Positions 43,918 through 53,575 are shown, counted from the first letter of the stretch. The stretch is 64,000 nucleotides of DNA from Hymenobacter jejuensis (GCF_006337165.1 NZ_CP040896.1:2542001-2606000), one strand, 5' to 3'. Program-made: numbers and translations. The notes: generated by a model not told the origin, from the letters alone.

Positions 43918-45279
43918 ATGAGCAACGGACTTCAAGCCTCCGCTCCCTTCGCACCCCCTAAAAGCACAAAAAGTTACCCCATAAAATCAGTCCGTTCCAA
44001 AGGGTGGCCCAATAGCCGGTACTTTGCCATAGGGTTTGCGTTGCAGGGCATCCTGATCGTGGGGGCATTAGTGGCACTCTATCTGTCACTGGGCCAGCAG
44101 CATACAAGCTTGGTAGAATGGGATGCCAAATGGTACGATTCGATCCGGGCCAATGGCTACGAATTCAAGCCGCGCGGCATGAGCAACGCGGGCTTTTTTC
44201 CGCTGCTTCCGGTGGTGTGGCGTATGCTCTCGCTTAACGCCTTGGGAATGAGCCTCTTGAATATGGGGCTTGCCATAACGGCTATGTGGCTGTTGCGGCG
44301 GTATCTGCAGATACGCCTCACCACGCTATGGCTGTATTCGGCGCTGCCGTCGGTTATGTTTTTGTATCTGCCTTATACTGAGGCACTTTTCTTTCTAAGC
44401 TCTTCTCTAGTTCTGATTTCGCTGGCTTATTCGCAACGGGTAGGGCAGGGAGCCGCAATGCTGATGGGGGCGCTCACGCGCGTTACGGCCATCTTCTACC
44501 TGCCGGCTCTGGTTGTGGTAGAAGCCGTGGCGGCCTGGCAGGAGCCGCGCTCGTTTTGGGTGCGGGCGCGGCGCATAGTCACGTACGGCGCCCTAACCGG
44601 CCTGGGCCTGGTGAGCGTAATGGTGTACCAGTGGTCTCAGACCGGGGTGTGGTTTGCGTACAGCAAAGCGCAGTCGCTGGGCTGGGACCATCACTTGCGC
44701 CTGACCAAAGTGCCTTTTATCAGTGCCAGCAACAGCATCCTGTGGCTCGACGGGCTGGCCTTCCTGACGGGCATCTCGGCCGGCCTGTGGGCCTGCTGGA
44801 GGCTGTTGCTGGTGGTACTACGCGACAAACAGGAAGCCCCCACGCCGGCCGAGCTGTTTTCGGCGGTCTTTTTGGGTACGGCTACGGTGCATGCCGTGCT
44901 GTTTGCCTCAGTTGGGCCGGAGGGCAATACCTCCCTGATTAGCATGCACCGCTACATCTTTGGCACTCCGTTCTTCCTGGTTCTGCTGAATAAGTTTCTG
45001 CCAACGCAGGCTCCCAACTGGCGCTCGGCGCTGCGGTTGCTCGTGCCGATAGCGATCATAACGGGCCTGCTGGGCATGCTTAGCAAGCGCGAATTCGTGA
45101 TTCAGCTATCGCCGGTTGGGCCGGTACCAGGCTTGCTGTACGCCTTGTTTGTGCTCGTGTATGGCTCGATGTGGGTGGTAGCGGGCACGCGCTGGGGGCG
45201 CGTACTGCTTTACGGCTGCAGCCTGCTGATGCAAATGGCGTATCTGTGGTCGTTTTCGGTGGGCCGCTGGGTGGGCTAG
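43918..45279 (+). CDS. PIG-V-like (GT-C) membrane mannosyltransferase
   Basis: A 453-residue integral membrane protein with about ten transmembrane segments. The first extracytoplasmic loop has LVEWDAKWYDSIRANGYEF, then GFFPLLPVVWRML, the W-D-x-x-W-Y/F-F-P-L pattern of the PIG-V/GPI-mannosyltransferase-2-like GT-C family, in which the loop Asp binds a lipid-linked sugar donor. The acceptor in bacteria is unknown; it may add a sugar to a lipid or protein outside the membrane. No polysaccharide genes are adjacent. A bidirectional terminator at 45371 separates it from hmp. Confidence 0.8.
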   Translation: MSNGLQASAPFAPPKSTKSYPIKSVRSKGWPNSRYFAIGFALQGILIVGALVALYLSLGQQHTSLVEWDAKWYDSIRANGYEFKPRGMSNAGFFPLLPVVWRMLSLNALGMSLLNMGLAITAMWLLRRYLQIRLTTLWLYSALPSVMFLYLPYTEALFFLSSSLVLISLAYSQRVGQGAAMLMGALTRVTAIFYLPALVVVEAVAAWQEPRSFWVRARRIVTYGALTGLGLVSVMVYQWSQTGVWFAYSKAQSLGWDHHLRLTKVPFISASNSILWLDGLAFLTGISAGLWACWRLLLVVLRDKQEAPTPAELFSAVFLGTATVHAVLFASVGPEGNTSLISMHRYIFGTPFFLVLLNKFLPTQAPNWRSALRLLVPIAIITGLLGMLSKREFVIQLSPVGPVPGLLYALFVLVYGSMWVVAGTRWGRVLLYGCSLLMQMAYLWSFSVGRWVG

Positions 45280-45370
45280 CGCAGCAGGGCGAAATTCGGA
45301 ACCTAGAACACGGGTTACTCCCGGTTTCTTTTGGGTTGCATGGCTAAGTGTCAGATTATCAGGTGATTAC

Positions 45371-45407
45371 GAAAAGGGCCGCCCAAGTTAATTGGGTGGC
45401 CCTTTTC
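45371..45407. terminator. Bidirectional terminator
   Basis: A 16-bp stem (45371-45386 with 45392-45407, one G-T pair) with a 5-base loop, A-rich and T-rich on either side. It lies between the convergent glycosyltransferase and hmp. Confidence 0.8.
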
Positions 45408-45441
45408 GTCTTCTAACCTACCATCGGCTATCGAGTCGGTG

Positions 45442-46650
45442 CTAAATGCTCAGCGTCGCCGGTCCGAATTCCTCAAAATGGATGGCCGCCCGCGGGACGC
45501 CCAGTGCGTCCAGGTCCTGCACCTGCTTGCGGATGAAAGGGGCCGGGCCACACACGTAATGGTCGGCTTCCTGGAGGAGTGTGCCGCCGTTGAGCTGTTG
45601 CAGGTCTACGATGCCTTCGTAGTGGCCCTCGACCTGCAGGTCGGGCTCGAGCGAATCATAGAAAATGTGCTTGTGTACGTTGCCGTGGCGGGCGGCCAGC
45701 TGCGCCACCGGCTCGCGGAAGGCATGCACTTTGGTGTTGCGGCTACCATGCACCCACACGATTTCGCGGTTGCTGTCCGTCGTGACGAGGTATTCCAGCA
45801 TGCTCAGCAGGGGCGTCTGGCCCACGCCGCCGCTGACGAACACCACGGGCGTCTGCTTGTCGGTTTCCAGCGTAAAATCGCCGGCCGGCGGGGCTACCTC
45901 CACGATGTCGCCCTCCTGTACGTGTTGGTGCAAGCGGTTGCTAATCATGCCGCTAGGATGGCTGGGGTTGCCGGCTTCCTTTTTCACAGAGATGCGGTAG
46001 TATTCTTCGTTTGGGGCACTGGAAAGGCTGTACTGGCGCGGCTGAAACAGGTTCAGCTCGGGCAGAAACAGCCGCAGGCTTACGTACTGACCTGGCTGGA
46101 AACCGGCCACTTTGCCCCCGTCAGTGGGGTAGAGGTAGAAGGACGTGATTTCGGCTGACTCTTCCACCTTGCGCTTCACCGTGAAGGGACGCCAGCCCGT
46201 CCAGCCGCCATCCTGGCTGACGGCTTTCTGGTAAAGGCCGCTTTCCAAGCCACTCATCAGGGCGGCCAGCTCGCCGTAAGCGTTCTCCCAGGCATCGAGT
46301 AGGGCCGGTGTGGCTGCTTCGCCCAGCACTTCCGCAATGGAGGCCAGCAGGTGCTTGCCCACGATGGCATAGTGCTCGGGCCGAATGTCGAGGCTGACGT
46401 GCTTGTGCCCGATTTTGGTCACGGCCGGCACCAGCACCGACGGATCTTCGATGTGCTCGGCGTAGGCCAGCACGGCCAGCGCTAAGGCCATTTGCTGCTT
46501 GCCGTTCTGTTGGTTGCCCATGTTGAAGACGTTTTTCAACTCGGGGTTGTGCTCAAACATGCGGCGGTAAAAATGAGTGGTCAGGGCCACGCCGTGCTCT
46601 TTCAGGGTATCTACGGTAGCCGTAACGAGGGCTTTCTGGTCGGGAGTCAT
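45442..46650 (-). CDS. hmp: Flavohaemoglobin (nitric oxide dioxygenase)
   Basis: Converts NO and O2 to nitrate with NAD(P)H. The globin domain (1 to about 140) has the proximal His in HKHVSLDIRPEHYAIVGKHLL and a distal FYRRMFEHNPELKNVFN stretch. The FAD and NAD domains follow (RQYSLSSAPNEEYYRISVKK, VSGGVGQTPLLSMLEYL, YVCGPAPFI). The 402-residue protein starts at ATG 46650; an in-frame TTG lies 9 bases upstream. It is divergent from a cupin gene across 161 bases. A TGA-N6-TCA pair at 46718 may be a CRP/FNR-family site. Confidence 0.95.
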   Translation of the reverse strand: MTPDQKALVTATVDTLKEHGVALTTHFYRRMFEHNPELKNVFNMGNQQNGKQQMALALAVLAYAEHIEDPSVLVPAVTKIGHKHVSLDIRPEHYAIVGKHLLASIAEVLGEAATPALLDAWENAYGELAALMSGLESGLYQKAVSQDGGWTGWRPFTVKRKVEESAEITSFYLYPTDGGKVAGFQPGQYVSLRLFLPELNLFQPRQYSLSSAPNEEYYRISVKKEAGNPSHPSGMISNRLHQHVQEGDIVEVAPPAGDFTLETDKQTPVVFVSGGVGQTPLLSMLEYLVTTDSNREIVWVHGSRNTKVHAFREPVAQLAARHGNVHKHIFYDSLEPDLQVEGHYEGIVDLQQLNGGTLLQEADHYVCGPAPFIRKQVQDLDALGVPRAAIHFEEFGPATLSI

Positions 46651-46717
46651 AAGGGGCAATTCAGGTCGTACTGTTCAATGACGCCGCAAAGGTCGGGGCG
46701 CCGCCCAGGCCGGAACC

Positions 46718-46729
46718 TGACAAAAATCA
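46718..46729. promoter_or_regulatory. Possible CRP/FNR-family operator between hmp and the cupin gene
   Basis: TGACAAAAATCA is a TGA-N6-TCA dyad about 70 bases upstream of hmp. NO-responsive CRP/FNR-family regulators bind such sites in other bacteria. The match is short and could be chance. Confidence 0.25.
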
Positions 46730-46811
46730 TCCTCCTGCCTGATCTTCCACAGGGAAACGGAAAACCGGAGGGGCCACCTTCGCAGCGCTTTTCTACCTAA
46801 CGCGTTCTGCT

Positions 46812-47216
46812 ATGACCTCCGCCTCCGAAGCTTCACCTCGCCTTAACAACGCCCCGCAACCTATTTTGGCTGCCGACCTCACTGTACTGGATCTGGTGGC
46901 GGCCAAGCTCCAGCTCCTGCAAGCGCCGGCCTGGCAAACCAGCGACCGCAGTTCTTCCGTGCTGTTCAAATCGGAAGGTATAAGGCTGGTAATGATGGTC
47001 TTACGCAAAGGAGCGGAGTTGAAGACGCACACCGCACCGGGCACCCTCAGCGTACAGGTGCTCGAAGGCCACATCAGCTTTTACACCGAGCAGCAGTCGG
47101 CTGACCTGCAGACGGACCACGTGCTGACGCTGCCACCGGGCGTTCCGCACAGAGTGGTGGCCCGGCAGGAATCCGTGTTTCTGCTGACCATAGCCATACC
47201 CGTGAAAACGATATAA
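46812..47216 (+). CDS. Cupin-domain protein
   Basis: A 134-residue small beta-barrel. MVLRKGAELKTHTAPGTLSV and VLEGHISFYTE hold the first cupin motif region, though the usual H-x-H is reduced to KTHTAPG. VLTLPPGVPHRVVARQESVFLLTI is the second motif, with a conserved His. It could bind a metal or a small ligand with fewer ligands than normal cupins. ATG 46812 is preceded by TTCTGCT and a weak ribosome site. Divergent from hmp, so both may respond to the same signal. Confidence 0.83.
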   Translation: MTSASEASPRLNNAPQPILAADLTVLDLVAAKLQLLQAPAWQTSDRSSSVLFKSEGIRLVMMVLRKGAELKTHTAPGTLSVQVLEGHISFYTEQQSADLQTDHVLTLPPGVPHRVVARQESVFLLTIAIPVKTI

Positions 47217-47280
47217 TTACCTGCTAGTACTGGCTGGCAGGGCCGTGGCGGTGCTTTTTCCGGGGCAGCATTTAAACAGT

Positions 47281-47311
47281 CAAGCCCCGAACCTACTAGG
47301 TTCGGGGCTTG
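47281..47311. terminator. Bidirectional terminator
   Basis: A perfect 14-bp stem (47281-47294 with 47298-47311) with a 3-base loop. It lies between the convergent cupin and polyphosphate kinase genes. Confidence 0.7.
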
Positions 47312-47325
47312 ACAAAAGTGGGGCG

Positions 47326-49455
47326 TTACTTGGCTTTATGACTGCGTTTCGGGGTCTCAGGCGCTGGCAGGGCCGCTTTGGGCTTGGGAGCCGGTTTGCT
47401 GCCTAGCTTTTTTAGATAGTCGTAGGTGGCAAACTGGGCCCGCACCTGCGGCGCATTAGGGTCTTCCTGCCCCAGAAAGTTGTTGTGGCAATCGCGCGAC
47501 TTGACGTTGTCCTGGCGCTGTAAATCGAGGAGGTGGCGGACTTCGGCGCGCAGCTTGGGGTCGAGAATGGGGAAGGCGACCTCCACGCGGCGGTCGAGGT
47601 TGCGCGACATCCAGTCCGACGAGGCTACGTACACTTTCTCCTCGCCGCCGTTGCCAAACACGTACACGCGGGCGTGCTCCAGGTAGCGGTCTACGAGGCC
47701 ACGCTGCTGAATATTAGCGCTTTGGCCTTCCAACCCCGGCACCAAGCACGAAATGCCCCGGATGAGCAACTCCACCCGCACGCCAGCTTGGTCGGCTTCG
47801 TAGAGCTTCAGAATCATTTGCTCATCCTGTAACGCATTGAGCTTCAATATGATATAGGCATCTTTGCCGGCTTTGGCTAGTTTTATCTCCTTGTCAATCA
47901 AAGAGTTGAGCTTTTTGCGTAGCTCAAAAGGCGCAACCAGCAATTGCTCGAAGCCGGTTTTGGGCTGGTGGTCGTGGAAGTAACGGAACACCTCGCCCAT
48001 TTCACGGGTAAGGCGCTGGTCGGCTGTGAACAGGCCGTGGTCGGCGTAGATCTGGCTGGTGACTTCGTTGAAATTGCCCGTGCTCAGGTAGGCGTACTGC
48101 TTGGGACGGTCGTGCTCGTTGCGCGTGACGAGGCACAGCTTGGAGTGAACCTTCAGCTCGGGCATCCCGAAAATGACGTAGGCCCCGGCTTTTTGCAGCT
48201 TTTCGGCCCAAAACATGTTCGATTCTTCGTCGAAACGCGCTTTCAGCTCCACGACTACCGTTACCTGCTTGCCATTTTTGACGGCTTTGAGCAGGGCTTT
48301 CGCCACTTCGCTCTTGGCCGCTACGCGGTAGAGCGTGATCTGGATGCTGCTGACGTGCGGGTCGACGGCGGCTTCCTGCAAAAACCGCGTTACGTACTCA
48401 AACGACTGGTAGGGCAGGTTCAGCAGGTGGTCGCGCTCGGCAATGGCAGTCAGCATCTGGCCTTTGCCTTTTGGCAGCGTGGGATGGGGCAGGGGCGGAT
48501 GCGCCGGGTATTTGAGGTGCGACAAGCCCAGATCGGGGAACCCAAAAAAGTCGCGGAAGTTGTGGTAGCGGCTGCCTTCCACCAACTCGTCTTTGCCGAT
48601 GCCGGTTTTCTGCATCACGGCCCGCAGCACTTCTTTGGGCATGGTGGGGTCGTAGAGCAAGCGGGCGGGGTAGCCGGTTTCGCGCTTCTGCAAGCTGCTC
48701 TTGATTTTGGCCATCAGGTTGCCCGACACCTCCTCCTGAATGTCCAGTTCGGCGTCGCGCGAGAGCTTGATGGCGTGCACCTGCACGCGCTCGTATTTCG
48801 GAAACAGCTCGTGAGCGCCACACCGGATTACGTCGTCCAGAAACATCACGTAGCGCTCCTCGCCCTCGCTGGGCAGTTGCACAAAGCGGCTGCCGTGGCG
48901 CTTGGTGGGCAGTTCCATCACCAGCACCCGCTCGTCATCGTCGTGCTTGCGGCGCTCGATGGGGTGCGTGAGGTAGAAGGTGAGGTACACGGTCTGGTCT
49001 TTCAGAAACAGGTGGTGCAACAAGTCGTCGAGCACCACGGGCGAGAGCAGGTCGCGCACGTTGTCGCGGAAATACTGCCGCACCCATTCGCGTTGCGGCT
49101 CGCTCAGGTCGTGCTCCGAAACCAGGTGGATGTGCTGCTGCTGCAAGGCGGGCAGGATGCTGTTGCGAAACGTATCGCCAAAAGCCTGTTGCTGCCGCTT
49201 TACTTCTTCCAGCAAATGGTCGAGTTGCTCGGCCGGGTCTTCGCCCAGCTTGGCGCGGGTTTTCTTCTTGAGCTTTACCAAGCGCCGCAGCGTGGCCACG
49301 CGCACCTTGAAATACTCGTCGAGGTTGGACGAGAAAATGGCCATGAACTTGATGCGTTCCAGCAGCGGCACGTTGGGGTCTTGCGCCTCCTGAAGCACGC
49401 GGTAGTTAAAGGCAAGCCAACTCAGCTCACGGTTGAGCAGCACGGGAGAATTCAT
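47326..49455 (-). CDS. ppk1: Polyphosphate kinase 1
   Basis: Makes and can degrade inorganic polyphosphate using ATP. The 709-residue protein begins LLNRELSWLAFNYRVLQEAQ and has the N-terminal IKFMAIFSSNLDEYFKVR. The two phospholipase-D-like domains follow, with ITLYRVAAKSEVAKALLKAV, VVELKARFDEESNMFWAEK and the catalytic His of GMPELKVHSKLCLVTR. DRRVEVAFPILDPKLRAEV marks the C-terminal domain. A lysine/proline tail ends the protein. It follows a sixA-like gene by 90 bases on the same strand, a frequent association. Confidence 0.95.
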   Translation of the reverse strand: MNSPVLLNRELSWLAFNYRVLQEAQDPNVPLLERIKFMAIFSSNLDEYFKVRVATLRRLVKLKKKTRAKLGEDPAEQLDHLLEEVKRQQQAFGDTFRNSILPALQQQHIHLVSEHDLSEPQREWVRQYFRDNVRDLLSPVVLDDLLHHLFLKDQTVYLTFYLTHPIERRKHDDDERVLVMELPTKRHGSRFVQLPSEGEERYVMFLDDVIRCGAHELFPKYERVQVHAIKLSRDAELDIQEEVSGNLMAKIKSSLQKRETGYPARLLYDPTMPKEVLRAVMQKTGIGKDELVEGSRYHNFRDFFGFPDLGLSHLKYPAHPPLPHPTLPKGKGQMLTAIAERDHLLNLPYQSFEYVTRFLQEAAVDPHVSSIQITLYRVAAKSEVAKALLKAVKNGKQVTVVVELKARFDEESNMFWAEKLQKAGAYVIFGMPELKVHSKLCLVTRNEHDRPKQYAYLSTGNFNEVTSQIYADHGLFTADQRLTREMGEVFRYFHDHQPKTGFEQLLVAPFELRKKLNSLIDKEIKLAKAGKDAYIILKLNALQDEQMILKLYEADQAGVRVELLIRGISCLVPGLEGQSANIQQRGLVDRYLEHARVYVFGNGGEEKVYVASSDWMSRNLDRRVEVAFPILDPKLRAEVRHLLDLQRQDNVKSRDCHNNFLGQEDPNAPQVRAQFATYDYLKKLGSKPAPKPKAALPAPETPKRSHKAK

Positions 49456-49545
49456 AGGAAACTCAAAAAATGAAATGGTACATGAGTAATTATAAGTTAT
49501 TGTATATTAATGAGTTACATTGATAGTGTCCCGTCCAGCCGAGGT

Positions 49546-50040
49546 TTAATTCTGGTTGCGCGGATAGTCGTAGAAATAGAATTCGGTGTTTTCCGGTGCC
49601 ACGTCGGCCCAGTGGTCGACGGCAAATTTCAAGCACACTACCGCGGCCGTCGGCATTTCGGGTATCTGGTTGGGCGAGAGTGAGTTAGCAAAATTTGTAA
49701 TAATGGGGTTGTGCCCCACCAGCAGCACCGAATCCGCGTCGTCGGGGCATTGGCGCACGATGTCCAGCAGGTCGTCTACTTCGGCCTGGTAGATGCGGTC
49801 CAGCACCTCAATGCGGGCGTGCGGATAGTGCAGCTCGCGGGCGACCAGCGCCGCCGTACTCATGGCCCGCACCGCCGACGAGCTGATCAGTAAGTCGAGT
49901 TGAATGTCGCGCTTGGCCAGCGCCTGGCCCATGCACGGGGCGTCGTCGCGGCCCCGGTCGTTGAGCGGACGTTCTTGGTCGCTCAGGTCGTCAAAACTCC
50001 AGCTCGATTTGGCGTGGCGCATCAGATACAATGTTTTCAT
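49546..50040 (-). CDS. sixA: SixA-type phosphohistidine phosphatase
   Basis: A 164-residue histidine phosphatase. The catalytic RHA motif is LMRHAKSSWSF near the start (H9 being the nucleophile), with the second His in LLVGHNPIITNFANSL. The length and the early RHAKS motif match SixA, which removes phosphate from phosphohistidine. The target is not known in this group. It lies immediately upstream of ppk1 on the same strand, which may link it to phosphate-energy control. The reverse-strand palindrome at 50135 separates it from the M43 gene. Confidence 0.88.
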   Translation of the reverse strand: MKTLYLMRHAKSSWSFDDLSDQERPLNDRGRDDAPCMGQALAKRDIQLDLLISSSAVRAMSTAALVARELHYPHARIEVLDRIYQAEVDDLLDIVRQCPDDADSVLLVGHNPIITNFANSLSPNQIPEMPTAAVVCLKFAVDHWADVAPENTEFYFYDYPRNQN

Positions 50041-50134
50041 GCGGCAGTAGGTAGGTGCGGGCAGGCCTCTTTACTCCTGCCTCCCGCAAATGGTTATGAT
50101 GAAGGTGGGAGTTAGCACAAATTAGAATAGGAAC

Positions 50135-50168
50135 GCAAAAGACCCGCCCCATGGGGCGGGTCTTTTGC
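50135..50168. terminator. Bidirectional terminator, perfect 34-base palindrome
   Basis: GCAAAAGACCCGCCCC (50135-50150) and its full complement (50153-50168) leave only a 2-base centre, so the DNA is completely palindromic. A- and T-rich outer parts suit a terminator. It lies between the M43 protease and sixA genes, both read on the minus strand. Confidence 0.7.
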
Positions 50169-50215
50169 AAAAAAGCAGAAGCGGATCGTCCAACACAACG
50201 GCTCTACAGCTGAGC

Positions 50216-51478
50216 TTATTCCTTCTGGAACCGCTGCCGAATGCTCTGCTGGCCGTTGGTCAGGGTAAGGTAATACAGGCCTTTGGGTAAAGCGCTCACT
50301 TGCAATTGCTTACCATCGAAGGCGACGTTCTTTACCTCGTAGCCGCGCAGGTCATACACTTTCACGGTGTAATCCTGGCCGTTTTTTAGGGGCAGGTTTA
50401 GCACGTCGCTGGTAGGATTAGGATACGCATCGAGGCGCGTAGTGCCGGCCACAAGCGGGGCCGTATCGCCGGGCGAATTCACGAGCGAAGCACGCGCCCC
50501 ACCACTGGCAAACAGGGCATTCATGCGCGCCGCCTGGCCGGTCGTGAACATATACATGCACTTGTCGTCGGTGTAGTCCATGTAGTTCATCGACATATCG
50601 CCGGAGTTGGAGCAGGTCACGTGCGGATACGTGGGGCAGCCGTAGTTGGCTGTTTGCTGGGTAGGCGTATCGCCGACCAGATCGTCGCCGCAGCTGGCGT
50701 CGCCCCAGATGTGGCGCAGGTTCAGCCAGTGGCCCACTTCGTGCGTGGCCGTCCGGCCCAAGTTATATGTCTGGATGAGGTTGCCCGTGCGGCCGAATGC
50801 CGAATACAGAATCACGACGCCGTCGGTAGCGGCTTTGCCGCCCGGAAACTGCGCGTAGCCCAACAGATTTTGCCCCAGATTGCAGGCCCAAATGTTGAGG
50901 TACTGCGCGGCCGGCCACGCGTCGTCGCCGCCGCGCTTGGCATTTTTCACCGCATCGTTGGTGCCCCACGAAGCGGTTTTAGTGGCCGTCCGCACGATGC
51001 CGGTGCTGGGCTTGCCGGTGGGGTCCTGCTTAGCCAGCACAAACTGCACGCCTGCGCTCGCCGCCACGCCCGCAAACGCCGTTGGCGTCTTGTTGGCATC
51101 GCGGTTGAGCTTTTGGAAGTCTTCGTTGAGCACGTCAATCTGCGACTGCACCTGCGCATCCGAAATGTTCTGTGCCGCCGTGTTGTACACCACGTGCACC
51201 ACTACCGGAATAATTATGGGCCCTGTAGGGGTTCCCGCAGGCTTGCCGCTCAGCGAGGCAGCCCTGAGCATGCGCTGGGCATGCGCCTCGATGGCTTCCA
51301 TGCGCTTGGCCTGATCGGGGTCGGCCTTTAGCTGCGCCTCCAATACCTCCATCGTGGCGCATTGGCGGCCCGGCAAACTGGGTTGTGGTGGGGTATAATG
51401 CCGGTCTTGGGCGTGTCCTGACACGGCTAAGCCGAGTCCACAGAAAGTCAAGACAATTGAGTAGAACGCTTTTTTCAT
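50216..51478 (-). CDS. Secreted M43-type zinc metalloprotease with T9SS sorting domain
   Basis: A 420-residue exported protease. The signal peptide is [20 protein letters not shown] (cleavage at GHAQ). The metal motif HExxHxxxxxH is [11 protein letters not shown] at about 247-257, and [14 protein letters not shown] supplies the Met-turn, as in pappalysin-like M43 peptidases. The last 75 residues ([15 protein letters not shown] onward, ending RQRF) are a type A T9SS C-terminal sorting domain, so the enzyme crosses the outer membrane and is released or anchored. ATG 51478 is used because the upstream 32 residues would spoil the signal peptide. Confidence 0.93.
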   Translation of the reverse strand: MKKAFYSIVLTFCGLGLAVSGHAQDRHYTPPQPSLPGRQCATMEVLEAQLKADPDQAKRMEAIEAHAQRMLRAASLSGKPAGTPTGPIIIPVVVHVVYNTAAQNISDAQVQSQIDVLNEDFQKLNRDANKTPTAFAGVAASAGVQFVLAKQDPTGKPSTGIVRTATKTASWGTNDAVKNAKRGGDDAWPAAQYLNIWACNLGQNLLGYAQFPGGKAATDGVVILYSAFGRTGNLIQTYNLGRTATHEVGHWLNLRHIWGDASCGDDLVGDTPTQQTANYGCPTYPHVTCSNSGDMSMNYMDYTDDKCMYMFTTGQAARMNALFASGGARASLVNSPGDTAPLVAGTTRLDAYPNPTSDVLNLPLKNGQDYTVKVYDLRGYEVKNVAFDGKQLQVSALPKGLYYLTLTNGQQSIRQRFQKE

Positions 51479-51738
51479 AATAGTAAGAACAAGCGAGTTG
51501 GAGGTTGAAAGAAAATTAGGGCACATGCATGATAGTATTGTAATATACACAATAGCTCTTATGATATTTATCATTTTATCAATTGATTATGTCGATAAAA
51601 CACAAATATTATAAACTTCGTATTGAGTGCGTTTTTAGATTAATTGTACTTAATAAATACAAATTGCATTCTGGAGCTGGCTTTCCAAGTACTTGACTTA
51701 CCCCTTCCCAACGGCAGAAAACGTTTGCTGATGGGCAT

Positions 51739-51770
51739 AAAAAAGCCTCCCGATGATGAGAGGCTTTTTT
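51739..51770. terminator. Terminator-like hairpin in the gap
   Basis: AAAAAAGCCT (51739-51748) pairs with AGGCTTTTTT (51761-51770) across a 12-base loop. A run of T follows on the plus strand. No annotated plus-strand gene ends here, so its transcript is not known. Confidence 0.6.
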
Positions 51771-52144
51771 ATGGGTGGTGAGTGAAAGATAAGGCACAGG
51801 GAGTGCTGCAACACTGGCCATGCCTAGGAGCGGAAAGCTGGGTTATCTGGAGTGGTAGAGTAACGGATAATCAGCGCAGAGGCCGCGCATACACGAGGGG
51901 AAATTATAAGGAGCATAGCTTGCCGGGGTGCTGCCAAGAGCAAAAAACGAACGACCGTTCGCAGCACGCCATGCAATCTACAAAAAAAGTTAACTCTGCA
52001 ATTCTCTATGCAAGCAGTTAGGCGAAAAATAGCATTTTTAGTACTTGTGGTTTGATCTAATCTAGTTTGCTGAGATGAGTACCGGCTACCAATCTAAATG
52101 TACATAATTTTGAGCATAATATTTTGATATATAGGTAGATATAA

Positions 52145-52171
52145 AAAAGCCCGCTGTTTAAGCGGGCTTTT
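52145..52171. terminator. Terminator of hflX
   Basis: An 11-bp stem (52145-52155 with 52161-52171) with a 5-base loop. On the minus strand it is followed by T residues, ending hflX. Confidence 0.8.
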
Positions 52172-52181
52172 GTCAAGGCGG

Positions 52182-53510
52182 TTAATCTAGGTCGGGAACG
52201 GGTTGATTGGGGTAGCGCTTTTCGTGGATGGCTTGCACATGGCGCACCAGCAAGGCCCGCAACTCGTCGATATTCTGCCGCTCCTGGGCCGAAATAAAGA
52301 TAACCGGGTCGTGCATTTTGGCCATGTACGTGGCTTGCAGCTGCTCCAACGTAGGCCGAGGCACGTGATCTTCGTCGGGGTTCATGCCCTCAAAGTTGCT
52401 GTGGTAGTCGGCGGGGTTTTCGTGGTTGTATTGATCGATCTTGTTGAATATCAGTAACATAGGCTTATCGGCAGCCCCAATATCCTTGAGGGTATCGTTC
52501 ACCACTTCGATTTGTTCTTCGAACGTGGGGTGCGAAATGTCCACGACGTGGACCAGCAAGTCGGCCTCCCGGATCTCGTCCAGCGTCGATTTGAAGCTCT
52601 CGATCAGGCGGGTGGGCAGCTTGCGGATAAATCCAACCGTGTCGGAGAGCAAGAAAGGAATGTTCTCCAGCACCACCTTGCGCACCGTCGAGTCGACAGT
52701 CGCGAAGAGCTTATTTTCGGCAAACACGTCGGAGCGCGACAGCAGGTTCATGATCGTGCTCTTGCCTACGTTGGTGTAGCCTACCAAGGCCACCCGCACG
52801 ATGCCCGAGCGCGACTTGCGCTGGGTGTTGCTCTGTTTCTCAAAGTCTTCGAGCTTCTCTTTCAGCAACGCAATGCGGTCGCGCACAACGCGGCGGTCGG
52901 TTTCGATCTCGGTTTCACCCGGTCCGCGCTGGGCTACGCCACCACCGCGTTGCCGGCCTAAGTGAGTCCAGAGGCCAGTGAGCCGGGGTAGAAGATATTG
53001 ATACTGAGCTAGTTCCACTTGAGTGCGAGCCGTGGCCGATTTTGCCCGTCGGGCAAAAATATCGATGATCAGCAGCGAACGGTCCACGATCTTAACCTGC
53101 AATTCGGCCTCAAGGTTACGCAGCTGCGAAGGCGACAAGTCGTCGTCGAAAATAACCATGCTGGCCTTCGTGTGCCGCACATACGCCTTGATTTCGGCCA
53201 GCTTGCCTTCGCCCACAAACGTGCGGGTATCGGGCTTTTCGAGGCGTTGCACGAAACGTTTAGTGACGATAGCGCCTGCAGTTTCGGTCAGGAAAGCTAG
53301 CTCGTCGAGGTACTCTTGGGTTTTGGTATCGGCCTGGCGCTTATCCGGAACGGCCACCAGCACGGCAGTTTCCTGCTCGGTAGAAGTTTCGTAAGTGCCC
53401 TTCGTGGGGTCTTTGGTAGGAAGGTAGGCGCCTGCTTTGGCATCGTCGGCGTTGGGGTGCCGGGTGCTGTTGGTGGGGCTCCAGTTATGTGACTTGGTCT
53501 TTTTTGCCAT
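52182..53510 (-). CDS. hflX: GTPase HflX
   Basis: A 442-residue ribosome-associated GTPase. The N-terminal HflX domain contains ETAGAIVTKRFVQRLEKPD, TFVGEGKLAEI and the glycine-rich GRQRGGGVAQRGPGETEIET. The G domain (about 235-400) has the P-loop GYTNVGKST near 243, DTVGFIRKLP, NKID and a later SAQE. HflX splits stalled 70S ribosomes under heat and other stress. The first 45 residues are a polar, low-complexity tail not seen in E. coli HflX. It stands alone between the gap at 51479 and the cytochrome gene. Confidence 0.94.
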   Translation of the reverse strand: MAKKTKSHNWSPTNSTRHPNADDAKAGAYLPTKDPTKGTYETSTEQETAVLVAVPDKRQADTKTQEYLDELAFLTETAGAIVTKRFVQRLEKPDTRTFVGEGKLAEIKAYVRHTKASMVIFDDDLSPSQLRNLEAELQVKIVDRSLLIIDIFARRAKSATARTQVELAQYQYLLPRLTGLWTHLGRQRGGGVAQRGPGETEIETDRRVVRDRIALLKEKLEDFEKQSNTQRKSRSGIVRVALVGYTNVGKSTIMNLLSRSDVFAENKLFATVDSTVRKVVLENIPFLLSDTVGFIRKLPTRLIESFKSTLDEIREADLLVHVVDISHPTFEEQIEVVNDTLKDIGAADKPMLLIFNKIDQYNHENPADYHSNFEGMNPDEDHVPRPTLEQLQATYMAKMHDPVIFISAQERQNIDELRALLVRHVQAIHEKRYPNQPVPDLD

Positions 53511-53575
53511 TAGATTTAGATAAAAGGATAAGCTCCGTCGCTGGAAAATGCGTGCGGCGGAGACCAGGCAACCAA

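Larger units (their letters stand above)
51479..52181. other. Gap of 703 bases with two terminators, no gene recognised
   Basis: AT-rich throughout. The left part holds the promoter side of the M43 gene. Terminator-like hairpins at 51739-51770 and 52145-52171 bracket about 370 bases (51771-52144) that contain no supported frame. A short frame from about 51782 lacks motifs. The interval could hold a small RNA or the trace of a lost gene. Confidence 0.5.

Noticed and set aside
47944..49473. A 509-residue plus-strand open frame covering ppk1
   Set aside because: Entirely antisense to polyphosphate kinase, with no recognised domain; an artefact of GC bias in codon positions.
50621..51331. A 236-residue plus-strand open frame over the M43 protease
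   Set aside because: Antisense shadow of the protease, with low-complexity Arg/Gly/Ala composition.
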